A DNA stretch of 64,000 nt, from assembly GCA_949316235.1 (NCBI GenBank), contig OX438751.1, forward strand, positions 6,038,413 through 6,102,412, written 5' to 3'. Shown piece after piece: positions 11,463-20,869 of this stretch; the first letter of the stretch is position 1, and every line of letters begins with the position of its first letter. The notes beneath the pieces were generated by a model that was given only the letters and a program-made list of their open reading frames with translations, was not told the DNA's origin and did no database searches. Both the position numbers and the translations under genes were made by a program. Origin of the DNA: Oegoconia quadripuncta. Its lineage: Eukaryota > Arthropoda > Insecta > Lepidoptera > Autostichidae.

Positions 11463-12336
11463 AAAATGTGGAACTAAATTGACATAAACTTACCCATTAA
11501 TTATAATTGAAACAAATTGCAAAATCAGCTATTTACATTTTATTAAAACCTGTGAGACGTTAAGCAAGGAGGTTATGAGCTTTTCTTAAATATATAACTC
11601 ATTTTCAAGGAATTTTGCTTACCTAAGCGGGCCCGGCGACGAAACCGCTCTGATTCCCCCGTGGGCGGACCTTCATGTAGTTTACGTCTTATATATTTGA
11701 ATAAAGATTATAATGTAAAAAGATGGTCAAGGGCAAATAGGACTCGTGCCCTGAGGGTTTCGTATTTAACACCACCATTGACAATTTTTCTAAAACGCAA
11801 ATAATATTGTCTCGCAATAATTCCACACGGGATTGGACATTCATAATTTTCACATTTATTCCTTCACTTGTGCCACGTGATCTATCAATGATTGCACTAT
11901 TATATGTAAAATCCTTTTTGATATTTTGTTGAGTTACATTTAAACTTGATTTTTTTAAAACAGAATGAGACCTCATTTGAGGCTGTAGACGATTATTACC
12001 TAAAACTTGATAATTTCAACCGTTTTTAAGAAAAAAGCTTTTGACACACGTGCAAACAGATGGACAGTAAAGTGATACTATAAGAATTCCTTTTTCACTT
12101 TTACGGGTATGGAACACTAAAGCCAAATTAATTCAATAATATAGCTGACGAGACTCTGGGGACATCATTAACTTACCTTCTTGTAACGGTATTTCTTAAC
12201 GAAAATGTTTAGAGATATTTTTCTGTGATTAATCGTATTAATACAATTATTTCGTGTGTAAAACGTGACGAATTACCGATAGTAATAAGTGGAAAAACGT
12301 CATCAGATATAATTGCGACTTCGTAGCAGCATTATC

Positions 12337-12398
12337 TTTTTTTTTATTAACAACGGGTTAGTACTTGACGTCAATCACCTGATGTTAAGTGAAGATAA
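12337..12398 (-). repeat. SINE-A 3' fragment
   Basis: A T-run followed by aacgggttagtacttgac and cacctgatgttaagtgaaga is the reverse complement of the SINE-A tail. The rest of the SINE is missing. Confidence 0.7.
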
Positions 12399-12419
12399 GT
12401 ATGAGTGAATTTTTAAACA

Positions 12420-12755
12420 TAGTACGTTACTGCCGCGGTCTGTAATGACTGCATTACTGGCAGCGTTGAAGATAGCAGAAAGCGCAACGTAGCGCATTGC
12501 AGCTCTTGATGGACAAGCTTGAAGGCCGAGAGCTTAACTCGACAGCATCATAGCGTGGGTAGCAGTGAGGTCATTAAGGACCAAGGCATATGTAGTGTTT
12601 TACTCAACCAAACTACAACCTCGGGATCTTCAAGAGCAGAGTGAATAGGCATTTGCTGGGATCGCGTGCTTCATCTTCGACCACATCGTCACTTTCCGTC
12701 AGGTGAGATTATGGTCAAACGCAAATCCAGTCAATCATAAAAAAAAAACTTAAAT
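12420..12755 (+). pseudogene. LINE-H ORF C-terminus and 3' end
   Basis: At 12617-12706 the plus strand reads NLGIFKSRVNRHLLGSRASS and continues to a TGA at 12704-12706, then a short 3' end and A9. The same ending is kept in the copies at 8146-8335 and 37325-37720, so it is probably the real C-terminus of the LINE polyprotein rather than a chance frame. The upstream part (12420-12616) is homologous but broken. The clade is not identified. Confidence 0.65.
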
Positions 12756-13433
12756 AAAACCAGCTTATAGTAAGAATTATATTAAAGTAACAATCGTTAA
12801 AAGAACAGTTACTAAAATTCAGTACCGCCATTCCAGGGTTTTTGCAAACATTTTCATCGTGACACACATTTGTAGGATGAAATAACCGCAAAGTGTTTGT
12901 AATAACTTACCAACCACCAGAAAATAATAGCCCATTAATTTTTGCAACTAATCATAATAACATGTCTAATGTTTTAAATAACATTTATATACTTATAAAA
13001 TTAATAATGATATAACTAAGAAAGTATACGTTTCATTTGTTATTTGCGCTTAGGCCATACCAAGCTTACTCCTTTGTGCATAATAAAATTAGTTTTCCAA
13101 ATACTCCAGAATGTTATACCATTCGTAAACGTGCCAAGCCATATTCTATTACATGTAAAATCGTAAACATATCCCTAATAAAATGCAATACAAAATGTCA
13201 CCTAAAGGGAGAGCCTATACCAATTATGTAACGTGGCAACCCTAATGTAATGGAAATGACAAAAGGGTACATTTTCAGGGTCATTTACTCGACAAAATAT
13301 ACATTTGCCCTCGGAAGCTGTCGGAAGGCTTTATTCGATCCCCTTCTATACTAAAGACCGTCTTAATCCCTTAATGTATGTAGCGTTGATTATAGAATTA
13401 CATAAAAAGGAAAGTAATGGTACCTAGATTATT

Positions 13434-13946
13434 AACCGCCTCCGTGGCTCAATGTAAACAACATTGGGTTTTCGTTTTGGAGGTCGCGGGTTCGATCCCC
13501 AGCGGGGTACATATTTAGTACTCGGTTTGGTTGGTGATACAGGTACAGCAATGTTACTAGATTAGATTAGATTTATTTAGTTCACTTTTACAATATCATG
13601 TCATACACACAGTTCCGTAAATTTATGATTTCTAAAATAAAAGTGATTTTCAAACATAAAATAATAAAATAATAACTATACACATACATCTTAAAGATTT
13701 GTAGAATTATTAGATTTTTTAATATAAATATAATGTTAATAAATATATAATAAATATTGTTAAGTCACAAAATGAACAAAATTAGATAGAACTAGCATTG
13801 TTGTATTCCGGTTGTCAGAGATAAGGTAGCCAGTCCCCCAAATAAGATGGGGTTTCCGGGTCAGTACGCTACCACCTTCGGCCTCATCTTCACTTAACCT
13901 TTGGTGTGATTGAGGTCAAGTGCTAACCCGTCGTGGATAAAAAAAC
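13434..13946 (+). mobile_element. SINE-A split by a LINE insertion
   Basis: Head and early body are at 13434-13560, with B box ggttcgatccc. The rest, from cattgttgtattccggttgt to the A-tail, is at 13791-13946. Between them lies a 230-bp foreign segment flanked by actag on both sides. The SINE also lacks the ccaccatcttatct block, a separate internal deletion. Confidence 0.8.
13561..13790 (-). mobile_element. LINE 3' end inserted in SINE-A
   Basis: The left edge is (attag)n on the plus strand, that is a taatctaatct simple tail on the minus strand. actag at 13556-13560 and 13791-13795 is the probable target duplication. The body is AT-rich and keeps no ORF. Class is inferred from the tail. Confidence 0.6.
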
Positions 13947-14044
13947 AGAAAAACAAAAGATACTTCAGACAAAACTGACCTGCCGATAGTACAGCCGTTT
14001 ATTGAAATCCAGTTATTTATCTCATTCAAAAATAACTATTTAAG

Positions 14045-14258
14045 TATTGAGAAACCAAAAAACCCGACGGCATATTTAATATTTTTCGGACACCATGTTG
14101 GATTTTCTACCATAAAAGTATCTTATGACACTCCGGGTACCAAGACGAATCTAACGACACCGTGCACAAGCCGTTTAGGCTACATGATGCGTCAAAGGAA
14201 CAGACATACATACACTCGAAAAACATTACCCTCTTTCCTTGGACAGTCGGGTAAAAAC
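14045..14258 (+). repeat. repeat L
   Basis: It has caaaaaacccgacggcat, caccatgttggattttctac, gccgtttaggctacatgatg and the terminal gacagtcgggtaaaaac. It is co-oriented with the copies at 8420 and 10760. Confidence 0.65.
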
Positions 14259-14514
14259 TTCAACTGCTGAGCGTACATACTTTAAAACTCCCGACGAAAA
14301 ACCGAGTGTTTAACGATTTATGTATGTGTGTGTGTCCAGTCTTTGTCCGGATGTGTAGTAATGCATGGTCAGATTATAGTGAGGTTTTTAATTAAAGACT
14401 AAGCTAGGGCACAGTTTATTTATTAGTCATGTTTGATAAAAATCAGTTAAGCCGTTTCGAAGATATTTAACTTTTAACACAACACATACATAACGTCACG
14501 ACCTTTATTCCAAA

Positions 14515-14582
14515 TATATATATTATATTGTATTGTATTATATCACATTACATTATATCACATCACATCACATTATATTACC
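14515..14582 (+). repeat. low-complexity TA/TCACA tract
   Basis: Runs of tattgtatta and catcacatcacatt form a simple degenerate tract. Confidence 0.7.
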
Positions 14583-15317
14583 GGGTTATAATGTTGTGAA
14601 TCAAAGTAAGTAAATTGAATTTCATTAACACTTAATGATTTCAATCATGTGTTTCAAACCACGCTGCTTTTCTTGTTCTTATACATAGACATTTCCAATT
14701 CAACATTTTTTGCAGTGCATAAAGATATAATGACTTATATTATAAGTTACTTTAAGAGAGAGACTTTCCAGTACAAAATTTGTACAAATTTGACAGATTT
14801 GCGCGTTATAACAGCGATGGGCTCGCTTGTCAAGTCAGCTTGTCACTTGGTATATTTAACTGTTACAGGAGACAGAAAGCCAATTACAAGCCATGCATAA
14901 TTTTATATAAAGTTCGTGACGATATGTAATATATTTTATAAATTAAAATAAAATACCTAAAGTGAAACGGTCCGCAAACGGAAACTTGCCTTTCGATAAA
15001 GACATAAAGTGAATTGGGTCATCCCTTGTGCCTGCAGTGACCGATTGGGCTTCAAGAAATCGCCTGTGTCATTTTCCCTGCTGTAAAAGGGTCAACAAGC
15101 TTTGAAGATAGTGCTCGAGACCCAGTCGGAGGATGTAGATTAATGGATATGTCGAAAGGAATAAAGAGAGACGACAGAATAATAAAGTTAAGTGAAAAAC
15201 TTCGTTAGGTATCCTAAAATATCATTTCTTTTGCGTTCCTGTAGGCATTGGAGATAACAAATCAACTTGGCCATTTTTACGCAGAAAGAAATTTTCTTGC
15301 AAAATATAAAATGTATC
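14583..15317. other. no recognisable feature
   Basis: An 83-codon plus-strand frame at 14649-14900 has no family resemblance and low complexity. Nothing else is supported. Confidence 0.35.
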
Positions 15318-15665
15318 TTTTTTTTTTATGCACAGCGGGTTAGCACTTGACCTCAATTACACCTGATGTTAAGTGAAGATGAGGGCGAAGGTGGTAGCGT
15401 ACTGACCCGGAAACCCCATCTGATTTGGGGGACTGGCTATCTTATCTCTGACAACCGCAACCCAACGATGATATTAACATTGCTGTTCTGCCGGCAGTTT
15501 TAGATAAGATGGTGGTAGCTAGCCAGGCGGACATTTAATATGCCACCATATACCACAATATACCACCAACCAAACCAAGTACTAAATATGTACCCCGCTG
15601 GGGATCGAACCCGCGACCTCCGAATCGTAAACCCGATATTGTTTACATTGAGCCACGGAGGCGGT
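15318..15665 (-). mobile_element. SINE-A, full-length copy
   Basis: The minus strand runs from the ccgcctccgtggctcaatgt head, through B box ggttcgatccc and the full body, to an A10 tail seen as T10 at 15318-15327. Confidence 0.85.
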
Positions 15666-15707
15666 GTATACTAAAAAGGTCTAAAACGTGGTCTGTCAGA
15701 TGGGACT

Positions 15708-15800
15708 CATAAGACAGCTCAAAAACAGGCAACGAGCTATGGAGAGGGCGTTGCTCGCCGTTGACTACGTGATCGAATTAGGAATGAAAAAAATCGTAGA
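15708..15800 (+). pseudogene. RTE-clade reverse transcriptase fragment
   Basis: The plus strand reads RQRAMERALLAV and, after a one-base frame change, LRDRIRNE. This is the conserved thumb motif of RTE-type LINE reverse transcriptases (QRAMER..LG.SLRDRIRN). A second relic lies at 63722-63815. It is broken and too short to act. Confidence 0.65.
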
Positions 15801-15894
15801 CAGCCTTCGTACACCTGTTTAAATTATTTCTCCGTGTATATTTTTCAGTTGTTTACAATAAAGAATGTTTCTTCTTCCATAAGCGTACAAAGGT

Positions 15895-16115
15895 CACTGA
15901 CATAGCCCAGCGGATTAGTCGGTAGGGCATTGAAGTTTTTGAGCACGCACTGGTAATTGCAGCGTCGGACGCCCACTCACATGACGGACAGACGACCTGA
16001 TAAAAGTCGCGGGAAATCGCTGGATGCAGGCCGCTTCCAACCGGTCACTCTGGAATTCTATGGAGAAGGCCTATGTATATGGACGTCCGGTGGCTGATGT
16101 GATGATGATAGTGCC
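15895..16115 (+). repeat. RTE-type LINE 3' tail
   Basis: The blocks gacctgataaaagtcgcggg, tgcaggccgcttccaaccgg, ctatggagaaggcctatgta and ggacgtccggtggctgatg lie just downstream of the RTE reverse transcriptase relic in the same orientation. The two may derive from one internally deleted element. Confidence 0.6.
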
Positions 16116-16404
16116 TTAAACCTTCAACTTGTTCGGCTTTTATTTGAGGATCCTCTGGATCTTCACCTCGGAGTGTACGCATTGCGCTCCATCCTGGAGA
16201 AGCCACAAGATCTATATTCTTATTACTTAGGTTGGCATTTTAATTGTCCGCCTATGTCTACCTATCACCATGTTGTGTATGTCTGCCGCCAAACAGCAAT
16301 GTTAATCAAATTATTAATAAATAAAATAAAATTATCTAGAGCAACCTCTAAATAATAAAAACACCTATCTACTGAATCGTTAAAAGCAGGCTGAAATATA
16401 CTTA

Positions 16405-16485
16405 CTAAGATCGCGTGCGTCATCTTCGACTATATCATCACTCTCCAACAGGTGACATTATGGTCAATCATAAAGAAAAACTTCC
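16405..16485 (+). repeat. LINE-H 3' fragment
   Basis: gatcgcgtgcgtcatcttcg and caggtgacattatggtcaat match the end of 12420-12755. Confidence 0.6.
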
Positions 16486-16489
16486 ACAT

Positions 16490-16622
16490 ATGGAATCAGG
16501 TTGTCAGAGATAAGATGGCAAGTCCCCCAAATATGATGGGGTTTCCGGGTTAATGCGCTTCTACCTTCGGCCTCATCTTCACTGAACATCAGGTGTGATT
16601 GAGATCAAGTGCATGCTAATCC
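16490..16622 (+). repeat. SINE-A body fragment
   Basis: gttgtcagagataagatgg, cccccaaatatgatggggtt and atcttcactgaacatcaggt belong to the 3' half of SINE-A. The head is absent. Confidence 0.75.
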
Positions 16623-16734
16623 CTAAATCTTATATTCATAATTGGTAGTACTTATAGTATGTATCCTCTCATCGCATCTTGCTGATTACTCCTATTAATT
16701 GTAATTGTTATTTGTATGTACATTTATTGACCAG

Positions 16735-16951
16735 TGTCCGTGCGTCATTTGGAGGCTCCACTGAAAACCAGCGTTGTAGTGAACGGCTACAACCCATGCT
16801 GAGTTGGAGACCTTTTTGACTCCACCTTGCGACACCGACAATTAGATGGCAAACACAATGTTATTTTTTGAATGTGTCTCGACTGTGTAATATTTGTATC
16901 TGATTGTTTGTGTCATGAGATGGGTTTAAATAAATTTTTCTTTCTTTCTTT
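16735..16951 (+). mobile_element. LINE 3' end with (ttct)n tail
   Basis: It matches the reverse complement of 11232-11462 and ends gagatgggtttaaataaat followed by tttctttctttctt. A simple-repeat tail next to aataaa-like sequence indicates a LINE 3' end on the plus strand. The minus-strand LINE begins about 20 bp downstream. Confidence 0.6.
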
Positions 16952-16971
16952 AAAAAACGTAACAACTACCT

Positions 16972-17649
16972 TTTTTTTTTTTCTCTAATTTTAAGGAGTT
17001 TTGTCACTACGTGACAATGTCACTCCATTGTTCCATGACCAAAAGGCTTCTACAACATAAAAAACGTTTAAAATACATAAAATGTGGTACGTATGGGTAC
17101 AAGCAGATGGATAGGTCTTAACCTTTCTTCTGCGTATACCTACCAGCACAACTTTGTAAAGAGCCCTTGCAAGCTCTGAGAGTGGAGAGGCAAGGACGCT
17201 GTTACAACCTCCGATCTCATATTTATAATTATCACTAATCAACAGTAATTGCTCTCTTTGATCGTCATTCCGGACACATTCCATCATTATGTGGAAGGCA
17301 TCCTCCACCATACCACATTCTGTACATTCGGGTGAAGATGTTTTTCCCATTAAAAACGCAAACTTATTCAATGGAACGTGTCCTGAACGAAGTCTAAAGG
17401 CTGTAACTAAGGTAGATCTGTTAATGGAACAATTATCAAACCATGGAGATTTCCTTGGCTCATTCTGAATAGTTTTGTACCATATTCCCTTTTCCTTGGA
17501 TCGCTCATTGAAGTACTCCTTCCAGGAACTATAGCACAAGTCTTTTATAAGATGGATATGATCCGAGTAGAAAGGGAATATGGATAATGGCACGCCGTCA
17601 CTTGAGGCTTGTCTAGCTAATAAGTCCACCCTCTCATTTCCATCCAAAC
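16972..17649 (-). mobile_element. 5'-truncated LINE with 11-bp target duplication
   Basis: A 678-bp insertion is bounded by identical 11-mers aacaactacct at 16961-16971 and 17650-17660. The left edge next to the duplication is T11-13, the A-tail of a minus-strand element. This is a textbook target-primed reverse transcription product, and the perfect duplication suggests it is fairly recent. Confidence 0.9.
16991..17647 (-). pseudogene. LINE ORF2 C-terminus: end of RNase H plus CCHC
   Basis: The 218-codon frame begins with GNERVDLLA (residues 3-11), the last catalytic motif of a ribonuclease H domain; D8 corresponds to the fourth acidic residue. It continues to a putative zinc knuckle, C108-x2-C111-x7-H119-x4-C124 (ECTECGMVEDAFHIMMEC), near the C-terminus. 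RNase H plus a C-terminal CCHC is typical of I, R1 and related LINE ORF2 proteins, in which RNase H helps remove template RNA. The initiating ATG is only the truncation point: endonuclease and reverse transcriptase are absent, so there is no activity. The frame is otherwise intact, consistent with a young insertion. Confidence 0.85.
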
Positions 17650-17958
17650 AACAACTACCTAGTCAAAAAGTATGAATTAGCTGGAACAAACAAAAATCTA
17701 TAAACCCAAGCATCGATACAATCCAACGGTATAATTAAACAGTACGACAATCGCGACAGTAACAAATCTCTTACCGTGTGGTGTAAACTATAAGACTCAA
17801 GCGGATATTATATATAAATACACACTTGAGTGTATGCGGCAGCGCCCATCATTGCTCCTCATATGTGTCTACTATACGCATTTGTGCAGACGATTCACGT
17901 TTTAGAAACATATCGGTAATGCTGCTCTTTACCGATGCGAGTGACAGTATCAGACAAT

Positions 17959-18103
17959 GGTGTCGATTCGGATGTACACCAACTAAACTAAACTAAAACC
18001 AGTTTTGGAGTGGTGCCGTCGCATCGTACTGTACCAGGGAGAAAGAGACGGTACTACTTTAAAACTGGTTTTAGTTTAGTTGGTGTACATCCAAATCGAC
18101 ACC
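17959..18103. mobile_element. foldback MITE, copy 1 (145 bp)
   Basis: Near-perfect arms (ggtgtcgattcggatgtac and ccaactaaac..aaaaccagtttt) flank a core of about 50 bp. A copy in opposite orientation lies at 28681-28835, and aat flanks both ends of both copies. No ORF. The transcript would form a long hairpin. Confidence 0.85.
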
Positions 18104-18149
18104 AATAGTGTATTATAACGAGAGTACTCCGCGTGAACTCATGGTAGCC

Positions 18150-18265
18150 CACAGTTTTCAATTGAAGCCTGCAAAGTCGTCAAGCCAAGTGCTCTATAAA
18201 AGTAGCTTAAAAACACTGACATTCAGGTGGTCACTATTCTGACACTAATCTACAATAGGGTACGT
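18150..18265 (+). repeat. 5S-SINE body fragment
   Basis: aaaaacactgacattcaggt and gtcactattctgaca match the body of the 5S-headed SINE at 25215-25558 and 32505-32790. The head is very degraded or missing. Confidence 0.45.
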
Positions 18266-18417
18266 GCAAATCGCCTATACAATGTCCCCTAATATCTAAA
18301 AATTTAAAAAGTCGCTTTACTTTTGCGTATATCCTTTAATTTACAGAGATTTTATTGTTATACGTCTATAGGCGTTCAGTGTCCGCGAAAGTGTTAAAAT
18401 GCCCTACTACCAACCAA

Positions 18418-18795
18418 ACCGAAATATCAAATCAAATCAAAATATTGTATTTCATAGGATAAAATTATCACTTGAAAACGTCACTGTTAATATTACTAAT
18501 AATTACTATTACTAATTAATAATACTATTAGAGATAAGCTCACCTTTGTACAATATTTCCGACTGATTGTCAACATGTTTTTTTATGTGCAATAAAGAAT
18601 ATCTATAATATTACATTTAAATTTACTGCTCATTCACAAAGCTGACTCCCCAGAGAAGAATGAGCAAGAAACTCTAGGGTTGCTCTTTTAAACAGATTAT
18701 GGGTTACAATTTGTGATTTGATAATTATATGTATAATAAGACAGCTATGTCCATGCTTGCTTATCATATATTGCTTATCATCAATACTAAGCATG
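18418..18795 (-). mobile_element. CR1/jockey-type LINE 3' end, interrupted
   Basis: The plus strand begins with atcaaatcaaatcaaaa, the reverse of a gattt simple tail. It continues with attatcacttgaaaacgtca and tgagcaagaaactctagggt, matching 53693-54250. It is split by a second LINE end at 18497-18605. Confidence 0.7.
18497..18605 (+). mobile_element. short LINE 3' end nested in another LINE
   Basis: This 109-bp insertion (ttagagataagctcacctttgt to aataaagaat) is flanked by taatattac at 18488-18496 and 18606-18614. Removing it rejoins the host LINE as in the copy at 53.7 kb. The motif agagataagctc..tttgtaca..caataaag matches the BMC1/jockey-like ends at 31485 and 50963. Confidence 0.75.
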
Positions 18796-19679
18796 TACCG
18801 CGACCTAAGTCTTAGGTTTTTTTTTACTTTATTTTATTATATAATTAAACATTGAAAGAGTTTATAGGTATACATAGAAAGGAAAAATAAGGATAAATAC
18901 TTTGTTTACATACATATATGTATACAAAAAATACAGTATATAAAATTAAATGTTGTGTGTATGTTGCAGATCCCATAAATAAATAAATACATAATATGTG
19001 TCTTACATTGAGCCACGGAGGCGGTTAAGAATGGCATTGGTAGTCCATTGCTAAATTTTTAATTATACCTCAGTTTAAAAAGGAAGTAAGTCGCATTAAC
19101 ATTAATAGTTATCATGCAAGAAATACCATTGAATTTAGCTTGTATGGAAATTCGATCTACGAATGAACTAAATCGCCTGTTACTTACTACCCCCTAAACA
19201 AAACCTATCTTTCAAGCGAGCCGCGGCCACGCTAGCGAATAATTTACGTGGCGTGATATGAATTATTGCATACGAGTAGGTACATCGTACGAGAAACATT
19301 TCACGTCAGATGAAATAGGCGCCGCTGGTTGACATAATATATGGCAAGATTACGCGAAATGAGAGGGAGTATCAAAGTAAGTAAAGTTGTTACATGATAC
19401 ATGTTTCCATATATCTTTTTCATATATCTTATACAATATCCCATATAAGCTGCTCCACCTGTGAGATGATTCAGCGAACCTACTGGCTGCCCTCGAGTCA
19501 GTGAAACGACGCGCCAAGAGACTCCGTAGAAGACGATTGGATGATTGCTAAATTTCAGACCCTTGAAGTCGTAAAATCGCCTATCAGCACTTTACAGGAT
19601 CCTTTTCGGCAAGTGTACATTTACATAATCTTATTCCACCATCACCAATCCATCATCAGACTACTAGACGTAGGGAGAG
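18796..19679. other. mostly unique; SINE-A head scrap
   Basis: A 21-bp cattgagccacggaggcggt piece of SINE-A (minus) lies at 19006-19026. Otherwise there is AT-rich sequence and a short GC-rich stretch near 19205-19260 with no supported feature. Confidence 0.4.
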
Positions 19680-19800
19680 TTTTTTTTTTATATGAGAGGG
19701 CGGCAAACGAGCATGCGGGTCACCTGATGGAAAGCAATCACCGCCGCCCATGGACACCCGCAACACCAAAAGGGTCACAGATGCGTTGCCGGCCTACGTT
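19680..19800 (-). repeat. repeat I (LINE-type 3' end)
   Basis: T10 then atatgagagggcggcaaac through gatgcgttgccggcc is the reverse complement of 870-992. The tail faces left. Confidence 0.65.
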
Positions 19801-19914
19801 TCCACACATACGTCGCTGATATCTCGTACATTTGCACTGGCTTGGCTCATCATCCATAATGCAACCTGCCGAGGTATGAAACTCCCTAAATAAATTGCCA
19901 AGGTATGATCATCA

Positions 19915-19998
19915 AGACGTTTACTAAGATCGCGTGCTTTATCTCGACCACATCGTCATCCATCAAGTAAGATTGTGGTCAATCCAGTAGATAAAAAA
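19915..19998 (+). repeat. LINE-H 3' fragment
   Basis: actaagatcgcgtgctttat, accacatcgtcatc and aagattgtggtcaatcc match the LINE-H end. Confidence 0.55.
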
Positions 19999-20659
19999 CA
20001 GGTAGGCATTCATTGTTAATTGTGCCTGGCTTGCGAACCAGCTAGTTATGTCAATGGATGATTATCATCTAAATAGTCTAATATTTTAATATATTTATGT
20101 TTTATAGTATCTTTAAATTTATTGAAATGAAGATTTTGTGTATCAAAGGAAACTTATTGAAGTAATAAAATCAGGCGAACTAGGCTTTTGTGAACAACAC
20201 AGAAAGACTCAGCTCTATACTGCATTCATCTCGGCATTAACACGGCAAATTCATGACCGTCTTCAAACGATTTCGAAAATGCAAAGGTGTGTAGAGCATA
20301 GGCTCTAGAATAGAATATAGAATATAGATAATATAGATAATGTGAATATAGATTCACAGAACAAAACGTCTGAAGATGTTTGCGTGATATTTTACGGTGA
20401 AAACCCTTTTTATTGCTTTCTAAAACCCCAATGAGATCACTATCGGAAGTGATTAATGTAATAAGTATGAGTGATCCCGTAACTCAGGAGCATCCATTCA
20501 TAATTACGTCTAATTAATGCCGCACACATGATCTGCTCTTAAACTGTTGCGGACAGATTTTTTGTTTCACACACATGCCGAGAAAGTTCTGCTTTTGTTT
20601 TTATTAATCTCAGACATTCAATTAGAATGTCATGGGATTTAATTGAATACCGTGAACCC

Positions 20660-20869
20660 AAGTAATATCATAAATGCGAAAGTTTGTGTGTGTGTGTGTA
20701 TGTATGTATTTAGGTTTGTAGCCTCTTCACGCCTATACGGCTAGACGGATTTGGATGTAATTTGGTGAGTAGACAGATTAGGGCCTAGATTAATGTAAAG
20801 GCAAATTTTTTTGCTGAACCCATTTTGATAAAATCTTCCACGCGGACGAAGTCGCTGGCGGAAAGCTAG
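20660..20869 (+). mobile_element. Helitron-N, non-autonomous Helitron
   Basis: It begins taatatcataaatgcgaaag, contains gacggatttggatgtaattt and ends gaagtcgctggcggaaagctag followed by T. A CTAG 3' end followed by T, no inverted repeats and no duplication match Helitron rules. An internal (tg)n tract is an expansion private to this copy. Confidence 0.7.

Noticed and set aside
17805..17850. TATATAAATA promoter-like motif
   Set aside because: AT-rich DNA makes such motifs common; no clear initiator or coding exon follows.
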